A DNA stretch of 33,613 nucleotides. Source: T3Sed10-241 sp036796255 (lineage in GTDB: Bacteria > Bacteroidota > Bacteroidia > Flavobacteriales_D > Cryomorphaceae). The notes beneath the pieces were generated by a model. The model had not been told where the DNA came from. It saw nothing but the letters and a program-made list of their open reading frames with translations, and made no database searches. Below, piece after piece: positions 1-6,131 of the stretch; position 1 is the stretch's first letter; the number at the start of each line of letters is the position of its first letter. The stretch spans positions 1 through 33,613 of the forward strand of contig DAIRDH010000037.1 in NCBI GenBank assembly GCA_036796255.1, written 5' to 3'. Both the position numbers and the translations under genes were made by a program.

Positions 1-1218
1 CAAAAGGCGCAAGCCATGCCCGAATCGCCCATCCGCAAGCTCATGCCATACGCCATGGCGGCCAAGGCAGCAGGCAAGCGCGTGCTTCACCTCAACATAG
101 GCCAGCCCGATATCAAAACCCCGGAAGGCGTGCTGACAAAGCTGAAAAATCTCGACCGCGAGGTGATAGAATACTCCAATTCAGAGGGATTCGAAAGCTA
201 CCGCGTAAAGCTCGCGGCATATTACCAGGGCAAGGACATACCCGTGAAGCCCGAGCACATCATGATCACCACCGGAGGCTCAGAGGCCCTCGTGTTTGCC
301 ATGATGACCTGCTTCAACCCCGGCGATGAAGTGATCATTCCCGAACCCTACTACGCCAACTACAGCGGCTTTGCCACCATGGCCGGCGTGAAGGTGGTAC
401 CGGTAACCTCCAAAATCGACAATGGCTTCGCCCTTCCGAAAACGGAAATGTTTGAAGACCTCATCAACGAGCGCACGCGGGGCATTGTGCTTTGCAATCC
501 CGGCAATCCCACCGGCTACCTCTACACCAAAGAAGAAGTAAAAGCCATTGGCGCACTCGCCCGCAAGCACGACCTTTACATCCTCGCCGACGAAGTGTAC
601 CGGGAGTTTTGCTATGACGGTGCCGAGCCTTTCAGTACCTTCAACCTCGATGGGGTCGACGACAATGTGATCCTTATTGACTCGGTATCGAAGCGCTACT
701 CCATGTGCGGAGCACGCATTGGCGCCATGATCACCCGCAATACGAAGGTGAGGGCCGCCGCCATGAAATTTGCACAAGCCCGACTCAGCCCTCCCACACT
801 GGGACAAATAGCCGGTGAGGCCGCCATCGAAACGCCGCAAAGCTATTTCGACGATGTGATCGAGGAATATGTGGCGCGACGCAATTTTGCCGTAAAGGCA
901 CTCAACGAAATACCCGGCGTGCTGTGCCCCATGCCGCGCGGCGCCTTCTACTGCATAGCCCGCCTGCCCATCGACGACAGCGACAAGTTTTGCCAGTGGC
1001 TGCTCGAGTCTTACAGCGTGGACAATACCACGGTGATGCTGGCGCCTGCCACCGGATTCTATATCACCAAAGGCCTTGGCAAGCAGGAAGTACGCCTTGC
1101 CTATGTACTCGAGCTCGCCGACTTGAAAAAAGCAATGCACATCATCAAATCTGCCCTCGAAGTGTACCCGGGCCGCAGCGAAAGCATCAAAACCAACACC
1201 CTCACCTCAACCCTATGA
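1..1218 (+). CDS. Class I/II PLP-dependent aminotransferase, 5' partial
   Basis: A fold-type I aminotransferase that uses pyridoxal phosphate to move an amino group between an amino acid and a 2-oxo acid in the cytoplasm. Counting from the ATG at 16, visible family motifs are NPGNPTG (161-167), the cofactor-binding Asp in ADEVY (D192) and the Schiff-base lysine in SVSKRYS (K226). The frame is open back to base 1 (QKAQAM before that ATG). Bacteroidota homologues, as I recall them, carry about ten residues before MPESPIRKL, so the true start probably lies upstream of the window and the gene is cut by the edge. The stop overlaps the start of the next aminotransferase (ATGA at 1215-1218), implying translational coupling. 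The substrate cannot be read from the sequence; aspartate or aromatic amino acids are possible. Family call is secure, substrate unknown. Confidence 0.93.
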   Translation, partial: QKAQAMPESPIRKLMPYAMAAKAAGKRVLHLNIGQPDIKTPEGVLTKLKNLDREVIEYSNSEGFESYRVKLAAYYQGKDIPVKPEHIMITTGGSEALVFAMMTCFNPGDEVIIPEPYYANYSGFATMAGVKVVPVTSKIDNGFALPKTEMFEDLINERTRGIVLCNPGNPTGYLYTKEEVKAIGALARKHDLYILADEVYREFCYDGAEPFSTFNLDGVDDNVILIDSVSKRYSMCGARIGAMITRNTKVRAAAMKFAQARLSPPTLGQIAGEAAIETPQSYFDDVIEEYVARRNFAVKALNEIPGVLCPMPRGAFYCIARLPIDDSDKFCQWLLESYSVDNTTVMLAPATGFYITKGLGKQEVRLAYVLELADLKKAMHIIKSALEVYPGRSESIKTNTLTSTL

Positions 1219-2575
1219 AAACCGCCATCCAAGAAGAATCGCAAATATTGCAGCGCCTGAGCGAATCGGCCACGCTGGCCATGTCGCGCAAGAGCCGCGA
1301 ACTCTCTGAGAAGGGCGTGCATGTGGTGAACCTCAGCCTCGGCGAGCCCGATTTTGAAACGCCGGACTTTATCAAGGCTGCCGCCAAAGACGGCATCAAC
1401 GACAATTATACCCACTACATGCCGGTGAATGGCTATGCCGATTTTCGCAAAAGCATCTGCGAAAAATTCAAGCGCGACAACGGCATCAGCTACAGCCCTG
1501 AGCAAATTGTGGTGAGCACCGGCGCCAAGCAGAGCATCGTCAACGTGATATTGAGCGTGGTGAATCCCGGCGACGAGGTGATACTCCCGGCGCCTTATTG
1601 GGTGAGCTACATCGAAATGGTGAAAATGGCCGGGGCCACCCCGGTGGTGATTTCCACCTCCATAGAAGATGATTACAAATTTACCCCCGAACAACTGCGC
1701 GCCCACATCACGGATCGCACGCGCATGCTCATATACAGCTCGCCCTGCAACCCCAGCGGCACCGTGCTAAGCGAAGATGAAATTCGCGCCCTCGCCGGTG
1801 TGGTGGCTGAGCATCCCAACCTGGTGGTGATCAGCGATGAGATTTATGAGCACATCAACTANNNNNNNNNNNNNNNNNNNNNNNNNNNNNNNNNNNNNNN
1901 NNNNNNNNNNNNNNNNNNNNNNNNNNNNNNNNNNNNNNNNNNNNNNNNNNNNNNNNNNNNNCTGAGCATCCCAACCTGGTGGTGATCAGCGATGAGATTT
2001 ATGAGCACATCAACTATGCCGGCCGCAATTTTAGCATGGGCGCTGTAGAGAAAGTTTACGACCAGGTGGTTACCGTAAATGGCGTAGCCAAGGGCTGGGC
2101 CATGACCGGCTGGCGCATTGGTTACCTCGGCGCACCGCTGTGGATTGCAAAGGCCTGTACCAAGCTGCAGGGCCAGTTTACCTCCGGCGCGAGCAGCATT
2201 GCGCAGCGCGCGGCCAAAGCCGCTGTAGAAGCCGACCCCTCGGCCACACACCACATGCGCGACACCTTCCTGAAGCGCCGCGACTTTATGGCGGGCTTGC
2301 TCGCTGAGGTTCCCGGTGTGGAGTGCAATGTACCCGACGGCGCATTTTACCTCTTCCCCCGCGTTTCGGCCTTTTTTGGCAAAAGCCATGGCGACAAGGT
2401 AATCCGCGATGCCGACGACCTGGCCGAGTACCTGCTCGGTGAAGGGCACGTGGCCACCGTGAGTGGGGCTGCATTTGGCTCGCCCGAGTGCCTGCGCCTG
2501 AGCTATGCCGCCGCCCAGGCCGACCTTGAAGAAGCTGTAAAGCGCATTAAAGCCGCTCTGGCCAAACTCCAGTAA
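1215..2575 (+). CDS. Class I aminotransferase (AspC-like), interrupted only by a scaffold gap
   Basis: A second fold-type I aminotransferase, distinct from its upstream neighbour and resembling bacterial aspartate aminotransferases (SLGEPDFETP near 41-50, SPCNPSGT near 176-183, D208 in SDEIYEHINY). The coding sequence runs into 100 N at 1862-1961. The 55 bases before the gap (1807-1861) recur exactly after it (1962-2016). Removing the Ns and one copy leaves 1206 bases, exactly 402 codons, giving a 401-residue intact enzyme with the PLP lysine at K241 (VNGVAKGWAMTGWRIG). The apparent frame break is therefore an assembly artefact. The ATG at 1215 overlaps the previous stop as ATGA, and the kinase gene begins 3 bases after this stop, so the three genes look like one operon. 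The likely reaction is aspartate plus 2-oxoglutarate to oxaloacetate plus glutamate, but this is family inference. Confidence 0.92.
1807..1861 (+). repeat. 55-base gap-flank duplicate, left copy
   Basis: These 55 bases are identical to 1962-2016 on the other side of the N run. The same 55-base length recurs at the second gap in the window, which points to a contig-end overlap from a fixed k-mer length rather than a biological repeat. Confidence 0.9.
1862..1961. other. Assembly gap (100 N) inside the aminotransferase gene
   Basis: Exactly 100 N, the conventional placeholder for a gap of unknown size. The flanks share 55 identical bases, and collapsing them restores the reading frame. The gap very probably represents no missing DNA. 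Confidence 0.97.
1962..2016 (+). repeat. 55-base gap-flank duplicate, right copy
   Basis: Exact copy of 1807-1861. It encodes the same stretch around SDEIYEHIN, which is a single conserved segment in this enzyme family, so only one copy is real. Confidence 0.9.
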
Positions 2576-2578
2576 GAC

Positions 2579-3574
2579 ATGGAGGCCAGCGCCATAAAGG
2601 ATTTGTTCAAGAAGTTCGACGGACTCAAAGCCCTGGTAATCGGCGATGTGATGATCGACGCCTACGTGTGGGGCAAGGTAGAGCGCATCTCACCTGAGGC
2701 ACCCGTACCCGTGGTGCGCGTTACCGCAAAAGAGGAAAGACTCGGCGGTGCCGCCAATGTGGCCCTCAACATTGCTGCCCTTGGCGCTACGCCCATCGTG
2801 TGTGCTATCGCCGGTAGCGACATCAAAGGCGAGGCCATGGCACGTTTGCTTGCCGAACAAGGCATGAGCACGGCCGGACTCGTTTTTTCCGAAAGGAGGC
2901 CCACCACGGTAAAGACCAGGGTGATAAGCAGCCACCAGCACATCGTGCGCGTGGACGAAGAGAGCCTGGAGCCCCTCAGCCCTGACGAGGAGCAGCAGGT
3001 GCTGCAGCGCATCGAGCAACTTATGGACAGCGAGCGTCCCGATGTGGTGATTTTTGAAGATTACAACAAGGGCCTGCTTACCGCAAAATTGATTGAAGCC
3101 AGCATTGCCGCTGCCGCAAAAAGGAACATCCCCACTGCAGTGGATCCGAAGAAGGACAACTTCTTCGCCTACCGCGGTGTGACCCTCTTCAAACCCAACC
3201 TCAAAGAGCTCGTGGAAGGCCTCAAGCGCGATATTCCCAAAGGCGACCGCAAGGCCCTTGAATCCGCTGTCGCTGCGCTCGAATCAATGCTCGGCAACAA
3301 AATATCGCTTGTGACCCTGAGCGAGCATGGCGTATTTGTAAAGGCCAATGGCAGTGCCCACCACCTGCCCGCCCACATCCGCAAGATCGCCGACGTATCG
3401 GGCGCGGGCGACACCGTAATCAGCGTGGCAGCCCTCTGCCTGGCCCTTGCTGCACCACCCGACTTTATGGCCGCCCTAAGCAACCTCGCCGGCGGACTTG
3501 TGTGTGAGAAGGTAGGCGTGGTGCCCGTAGAGAAGAATAGGCTGGAGGAAGAGGCTTTGGAGCATTTGGTTTAG
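2579..3574 (+). CDS. hldA: D-glycero-beta-D-manno-heptose-7-phosphate kinase (PfkB family)
   Basis: A ribokinase/PfkB-family sugar kinase of 331 residues that matches the kinase half of HldE/RfaE. It would phosphorylate D-glycero-D-manno-heptose 7-phosphate at C1, an early step toward ADP-heptose for lipopolysaccharide cores or S-layer glycans. Visible motifs are IGDVMIDAYVWGKVERISPE near the N-terminus (typical RfaE1 start), RLGGAANVALNIAALG (substrate-binding GG region), VDPKK in the middle, and DVSGAGDT near residue 276, which holds the anion hole and catalytic Asp of the family. E. coli HldE is about 477 residues because it also carries the adenylyltransferase; that second domain is absent here, so a separate HldC-type enzyme would have to be encoded elsewhere. 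It starts 3 bases after the aminotransferase stop. A related carbohydrate kinase cannot be excluded. Confidence 0.85.
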   Translation: MEASAIKDLFKKFDGLKALVIGDVMIDAYVWGKVERISPEAPVPVVRVTAKEERLGGAANVALNIAALGATPIVCAIAGSDIKGEAMARLLAEQGMSTAGLVFSERRPTTVKTRVISSHQHIVRVDEESLEPLSPDEEQQVLQRIEQLMDSERPDVVIFEDYNKGLLTAKLIEASIAAAAKRNIPTAVDPKKDNFFAYRGVTLFKPNLKELVEGLKRDIPKGDRKALESAVAALESMLGNKISLVTLSEHGVFVKANGSAHHLPAHIRKIADVSGAGDTVISVAALCLALAAPPDFMAALSNLAGGLVCEKVGVVPVEKNRLEEEALEHLV

Positions 3575-3597
3575 AGCTGGCGTCTGGCTGAAATTCG

Positions 3598-3616
3598 CAT
3601 TGAACTTAGTTCAGTG
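3598..3616. other. Short inverted repeat after the kinase gene
   Basis: Arms at 3598-3605 and 3609-3616 pair over 7 of 8 positions around a TTA loop, 24 bases after the kinase stop. It could stall or end transcription, but there is no clear T run after it, so a terminator role is only a guess. Confidence 0.3.
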
Positions 3617-3650
3617 GGGCTTTCCTAACCTATTCATCAAGGCGGGCTGG

Positions 3651-3661
3651 CCCAGCGGAGC
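3651..3661 (+). repeat. CCCAGCGGAGC repeat, left side of the toxin-antitoxin cassette
   Basis: This 11-mer recurs at 4397-4407 just beyond the cassette, and its reverse complement forms the outer stem at 4340-4350. Both direct copies are followed by RTTG. The pair brackets an AT-richer two-gene cassette, suggesting an insertion boundary or a dispersed palindromic repeat. Confidence 0.6.
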
Positions 3662-3662
3662 A

Positions 3663-3691
3663 TTGAGAAAACAGAAAATTCCTTTACTTTG
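3663..3691 (+). promoter_or_regulatory. Bacteroidota-type promoter for the MntA-like gene
   Basis: A TTG (3663-3665) and a TACTTTG (3685-3691) are separated by 19 bases, close to the Bacteroidota primary sigma pattern of TTG at -33 and TAnnTTTG at -7, with one spacer base missing in the -7 box. Transcription would start near 3698, only a few bases before the ATG at 3703. The TTG lies directly after the flanking 11-base repeat. Confidence 0.55.
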
Positions 3692-3702
3692 AAGAAAAAC
3701 CG

Positions 3703-4002
3703 ATGGCAAGTAGAGAAGACATACTATCTTTTCTGAGATCGAACAAAGAGGATTTGTTTGCGGAATTCCAGATAGTCAGGATTGGCTTGTTTGGTTCGTA
3801 TGCCAGCAATGAAGAAACTATAGATAGTGACATTGACTTGATTGTTGAATTCCAGCCGAATACATCTAACCTTTTAGAGAAGAAAGCCAAGATAAAAGAA
3901 CTGGTTTCCAAACAATTCAACCGAAAGGTTGATCTGTGCAGGGAAAAATACATCAAGCCATATTTCAAATCACAAATCCTGGAATCTGCAATATATGTCT
4001 GA
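3703..4002 (+). CDS. mntA: MntA-type nucleotidyltransferase antitoxin
   Basis: A 99-residue minimal nucleotidyltransferase (MNT) protein. It shows the family signature GSX10DXD exactly, with G31-S32 in FGSYASNEET and D43-I-D45, followed by a third acidic position in the RKVDLC region, and it ends with the ESAIYV type tail common in this group. In the characterised MntA-HepT systems this enzyme adds AMP groups to a tyrosine of the HEPN toxin and so neutralises it. The next gene encodes exactly such a HEPN protein and its ATG overlaps this stop by 8 bases (ATGTCTGA at 3995-4002), the usual arrangement. Base composition is clearly AT-richer than the flanking GC-rich metabolic genes, which suggests horizontal gain. 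The antitoxin appears intact while the toxin gene carries a nonsense codon. Confidence 0.88.
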   Translation: MASREDILSFLRSNKEDLFAEFQIVRIGLFGSYASNEETIDSDIDLIVEFQPNTSNLLEKKAKIKELVSKQFNRKVDLCREKYIKPYFKSQILESAIYV

Positions 4003-4336
4003 AAAGGACAAGGCAAATCTTCTCGCGATCATTGATTGTTGAGATAAGATAGAAAGGTTTACAGCAGACATTTGGGATGCCGATGCCCTTTTCGCAGAGG
4101 AGAAGACCTTTGATGCCGTCTTTATGAATTTTGTTGTGATTGGCGATTCAACTGCAAGGCTTACTGATCAATTAAAGGCTCGAGAGCCGCAGATTCCATG
4201 GTCAAGAATTAAAGGATTTAGGAATATCGTTGCGCACGACTACTTTGGAGTAGATGCAGAAGAAGTGTGGCAGATCATTAAAAATACCCTGCCGGAATTT
4301 GAGAAAGAAATCGAGAGAATCTTAAACGAACTATAA
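3995..4336 (+). pseudogene. hepT: HepT-type HEPN toxin gene interrupted by an in-frame TGA
   Basis: Reading from the ATG at 3995 gives MSEKDKANLLAIIDC, then TGA at 4040-4042, then the same frame continues DKIERFTADIWDADALFAEE and on to the stop at 4334-4336. Total length is 113 codons before the final stop, normal for HepT. The HEPN RNase motif RX4HXY is intact as R76-NIVA-H81-D-Y83; in studied systems R and H are catalytic and the Tyr is the AMPylation target. The only later ATG (4124) would give a 70-residue product lacking the first helices. The gene is therefore most simply a single-nonsense pseudogene, with loss of toxicity tolerated or selected. Alternatives are a sequencing error at one base or internal initiation of a short form. 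Nothing suggests TGA recoding, since TGA is used as a true stop elsewhere in the window. Confidence 0.8.
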
Positions 4337-4338
4337 CC

Positions 4339-4408
4339 CGCTCCGCTGGGCATCCGCCCTGCGGCACCACTATCTCGTTATACCGCAGGGCACATACCCA
4401 GCGGAGCG
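4339..4408. repeat. Compound palindromic hairpin closing the toxin-antitoxin cassette
   Basis: The outer arms at 4339-4350 and 4397-4408 are perfectly complementary over 12 bases. The inner arms at 4356-4364 and 4383-4391 are perfectly complementary over 9 bases. A 5-base internal loop on each side separates them, and the apical loop is 18 bases. It starts two bases after the HEPN stop. It may act as a terminator-like structure or be a palindromic repeat unit at the cassette boundary. The right outer arm carries the same 11-mer as 3651-3661. Confidence 0.75.
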
Positions 4409-4635
4409 TTGTCTACAGGTGATTAATGTTTACAGAAAAATCTACCGCTCCACCCGCATTGGAGGGCTTCATAGAATTGAGGTGGCAAAACCAGCCTCCC
4501 GAAGTGCTCTTCCCGCCGCACGAAAAGCCATCTCCAATTTCCTTACTTTTGCAGCCTCATTGAAGCCGATGAAAATCGGCAGTGAAACCATCACCCCTTC
4601 ACATTGTTACTTGAGAGAAAAGATTACCGCCGCCC
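4409..4635 (+). promoter_or_regulatory. Noncoding stretch with -7 box and leader hairpin upstream of menG
   Basis: No convincing gene lies here. TACTTTTG at 4544-4551 matches the Bacteroidota -7 box TAnnTTTG; no TTG lies at the ideal -33 distance. Transcription from it would give a leader of roughly 75-80 bases. That leader contains a perfect 6-base stem (4565-4570 with 4575-4580) closed by a GAAA tetraloop. No known riboswitch is recognisable. Confidence 0.5.
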
Positions 4636-5364
4636 ATGAAGCACGATACCGTTACTCCCTATAAAAGCACGGACCCAAAGAAGGTACAAGTGGCGCAGAT
4701 GTTCGACAACATCTCGCACAGCTATGATTTTCTCAACCATTTCTTTTCCCTGGGCATCGACAAGCTGTGGCGCAAAAAGTCGGTGAAGCTGATGGCCGCG
4801 GTGAAGCCAATGCACATTCTCGACGTGGCTACTGGCACGGGCGATTTTGCCTTCGAGGCGCTCAAGCTCAATCCCGAAAAGGTAACAGGCCTCGACATCT
4901 CGGAAGGCATGCTCAAGGTGGGCCGTGAGAAAATCGCTAAGCGACAGAAAGAAAGCCGCATGGAGTTTATCCACGGCGACTCGGAGTCCATGCCATTTGC
5001 CGAGGGCAGCTTTGATGCCATCACGGTGGGCTTTGGGGTGCGCAATTTTCAAGACCTCGAAGCGGGGCTCAAGGAAATGCGCCGTGTATTGCGCAAAGAC
5101 GGTATGGTGGTGATACTGGAATTCAGCAAGCCCAAATCATTTCCCATGAAGCAACTGTACTTCACATATTTTCAGTACATTATGCCGCTTCTTGGCAAAG
5201 TCATTTCCAAAGATAAATCGGCGTACACCTACCTGCCTGAATCTGTCATGGCATTTCCGGAAGGGCAGGATTTTGAAGACATACTCGAAGATGTGGGCTA
5301 CCGCGACACCAGGCGTTACCCTGTAACAGGTGGCATCGCGACAATTTACACCGCGAGAAAATAA
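4636..5364 (+). CDS. menG: Demethylmenaquinone methyltransferase (UbiE/MenG)
   Basis: A 242-residue class I SAM-dependent methyltransferase of the UbiE/COQ5 family. It catalyses the last step of menaquinone synthesis, C-methylation of demethylmenaquinone at the membrane surface; Bacteroidota normally use menaquinone rather than ubiquinone. Visible signatures are the UbiE block YDFLNHFFSLGIDKLWRKKS (about 30-49), the SAM motif LDVATGTGDFAFEA (about 61-74), an acidic LDISEGM turn for the ribose, and the second UbiE block GFGVRNFQDLEAGLKEMRRV (about 133-152). Length equals the family norm. The start at 4636 fits the conserved N-terminus with DPKKVQVAQMFD. porT follows after 32 bases, an order seen in many Bacteroidota genomes. 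Confidence 0.95.
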   Translation: MKHDTVTPYKSTDPKKVQVAQMFDNISHSYDFLNHFFSLGIDKLWRKKSVKLMAAVKPMHILDVATGTGDFAFEALKLNPEKVTGLDISEGMLKVGREKIAKRQKESRMEFIHGDSESMPFAEGSFDAITVGFGVRNFQDLEAGLKEMRRVLRKDGMVVILEFSKPKSFPMKQLYFTYFQYIMPLLGKVISKDKSAYTYLPESVMAFPEGQDFEDILEDVGYRDTRRYPVTGGIATIYTARK

Positions 5365-5396
5365 TTATTACCTAATTTCGTTCCATAATCCGCGGG

Positions 5397-6131
5397 ATGA
5401 AAAGCACTTTCTACAAATTTCTTTGTCTTACTTTCCTTGTGGCTTTTGCCATGCAGGCCTCCGCGCAAAGGAAGCAGAAGTACAGAAGCCAAATCAACCT
5501 TTCGAGTTTTGACGAAAAGCGCTACCATTTTGGTTTTATGCTGGGTTACAATGTAGCCGACTTTTACGTAGACCGAAAGCTGGAACCCAATTTTGAAAGT
5601 GGCGCATTTACTGTCGACACCGACAACCAGCCCGGTTTTAACCTCGGGATTGTTGCTTCCGCCAACGTGCACAAAAACATCTCCATACGCTTCCTGCCCA
5701 CCCTGACTTTTGAAGACAGGCTGCTCATTTATCGCTTTGCCGAGGGCGCCGACAGCACGCGGGTATTTAACAAGCGGGTGGAATCCACTTTCATTGACTT
5801 TCCCGTCAACATTAAATTCAGAACCGACCGCGTGCGCAATTTTGCTGCTTATGCCCTTGCAGGCGGACGCTTCCGCATCGACATGCAATCGCAACGCGAT
5901 GTAAAAAATGCCCTGCTCGAAGAGCAAATTGTGAAAACCGAGCGCAATGATTGGTGTATGGAGTTTGGCGGTGGTTTCGACTTCTTCCTGAAGTATTTCA
6001 AATTTGGAATTGAGCTCAAGATGCTCATGGGCATCCCCAATATGCTGGTGGATGACAACACCCAATTTTCGAACTCTATCAACTCTTTGCGCACACGCGG
6101 CTTTATGGTGAGCTTCACCTTCGAGGGATAA
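5397..6131 (+). CDS. porT: PorT family outer-membrane protein of the type IX secretion system
   Basis: A 244-residue protein with a clear signal peptide (FLCLTFLVAFAMQASAQ, cleavage after about residue 23) and alternating hydrophobic/polar strands ending in an aromatic-rich SFTFEG terminus, as expected of a small outer-membrane beta-barrel. The pattern FGFMLGYNVADFYV near the mature N-terminus, the SINSLRTRGFMVSF end, and its place directly after menG identify it as PorT, a T9SS component first described in Porphyromonas gingivalis and required for export and sorting of CTD proteins. The rest of the T9SS core (PorK, L, M, N, Sov/SprA) is not in this window. The stop TAA shares its final base with the next start (TAATG at 6129-6133), so co-translation is likely. 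A possible degenerate -7 box TAATTTCG lies shortly upstream. Confidence 0.85.
   Translation: MKSTFYKFLCLTFLVAFAMQASAQRKQKYRSQINLSSFDEKRYHFGFMLGYNVADFYVDRKLEPNFESGAFTVDTDNQPGFNLGIVASANVHKNISIRFLPTLTFEDRLLIYRFAEGADSTRVFNKRVESTFIDFPVNIKFRTDRVRNFAAYALAGGRFRIDMQSQRDVKNALLEEQIVKTERNDWCMEFGGGFDFFLKYFKFGIELKMLMGIPNMLVDDNTQFSNSINSLRTRGFMVSFTFEG

Noticed and set aside
280..1140. Long minus-strand open frame inside the first aminotransferase
   Set aside because: It is the antisense shadow of a GC-rich gene with clear family motifs on the plus strand; its translation is His/Gly-rich with no domain.
1807..2016. Tandem duplication within the aminotransferase gene
   Set aside because: The repeat is split by exactly 100 N, has the same 55-base length as at the second gap, and collapsing it restores an intact family-length enzyme.
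4040..4042. TGA recoding (selenocysteine or tryptophan) in the HEPN gene
   Set aside because: TGA ends other genes in this window normally (for example 1216-1218 and 30402-30404) and there is no recognisable selenocysteine insertion hairpin assigned just downstream; a nonsense change is simpler.
4419..4664. Open frame of 81 codons between the toxin-antitoxin cassette and menG
   Set aside because: It overlaps the menG start in another frame, runs through the hairpin leader and promoter box, and has no recognisable domain or plausible composition.
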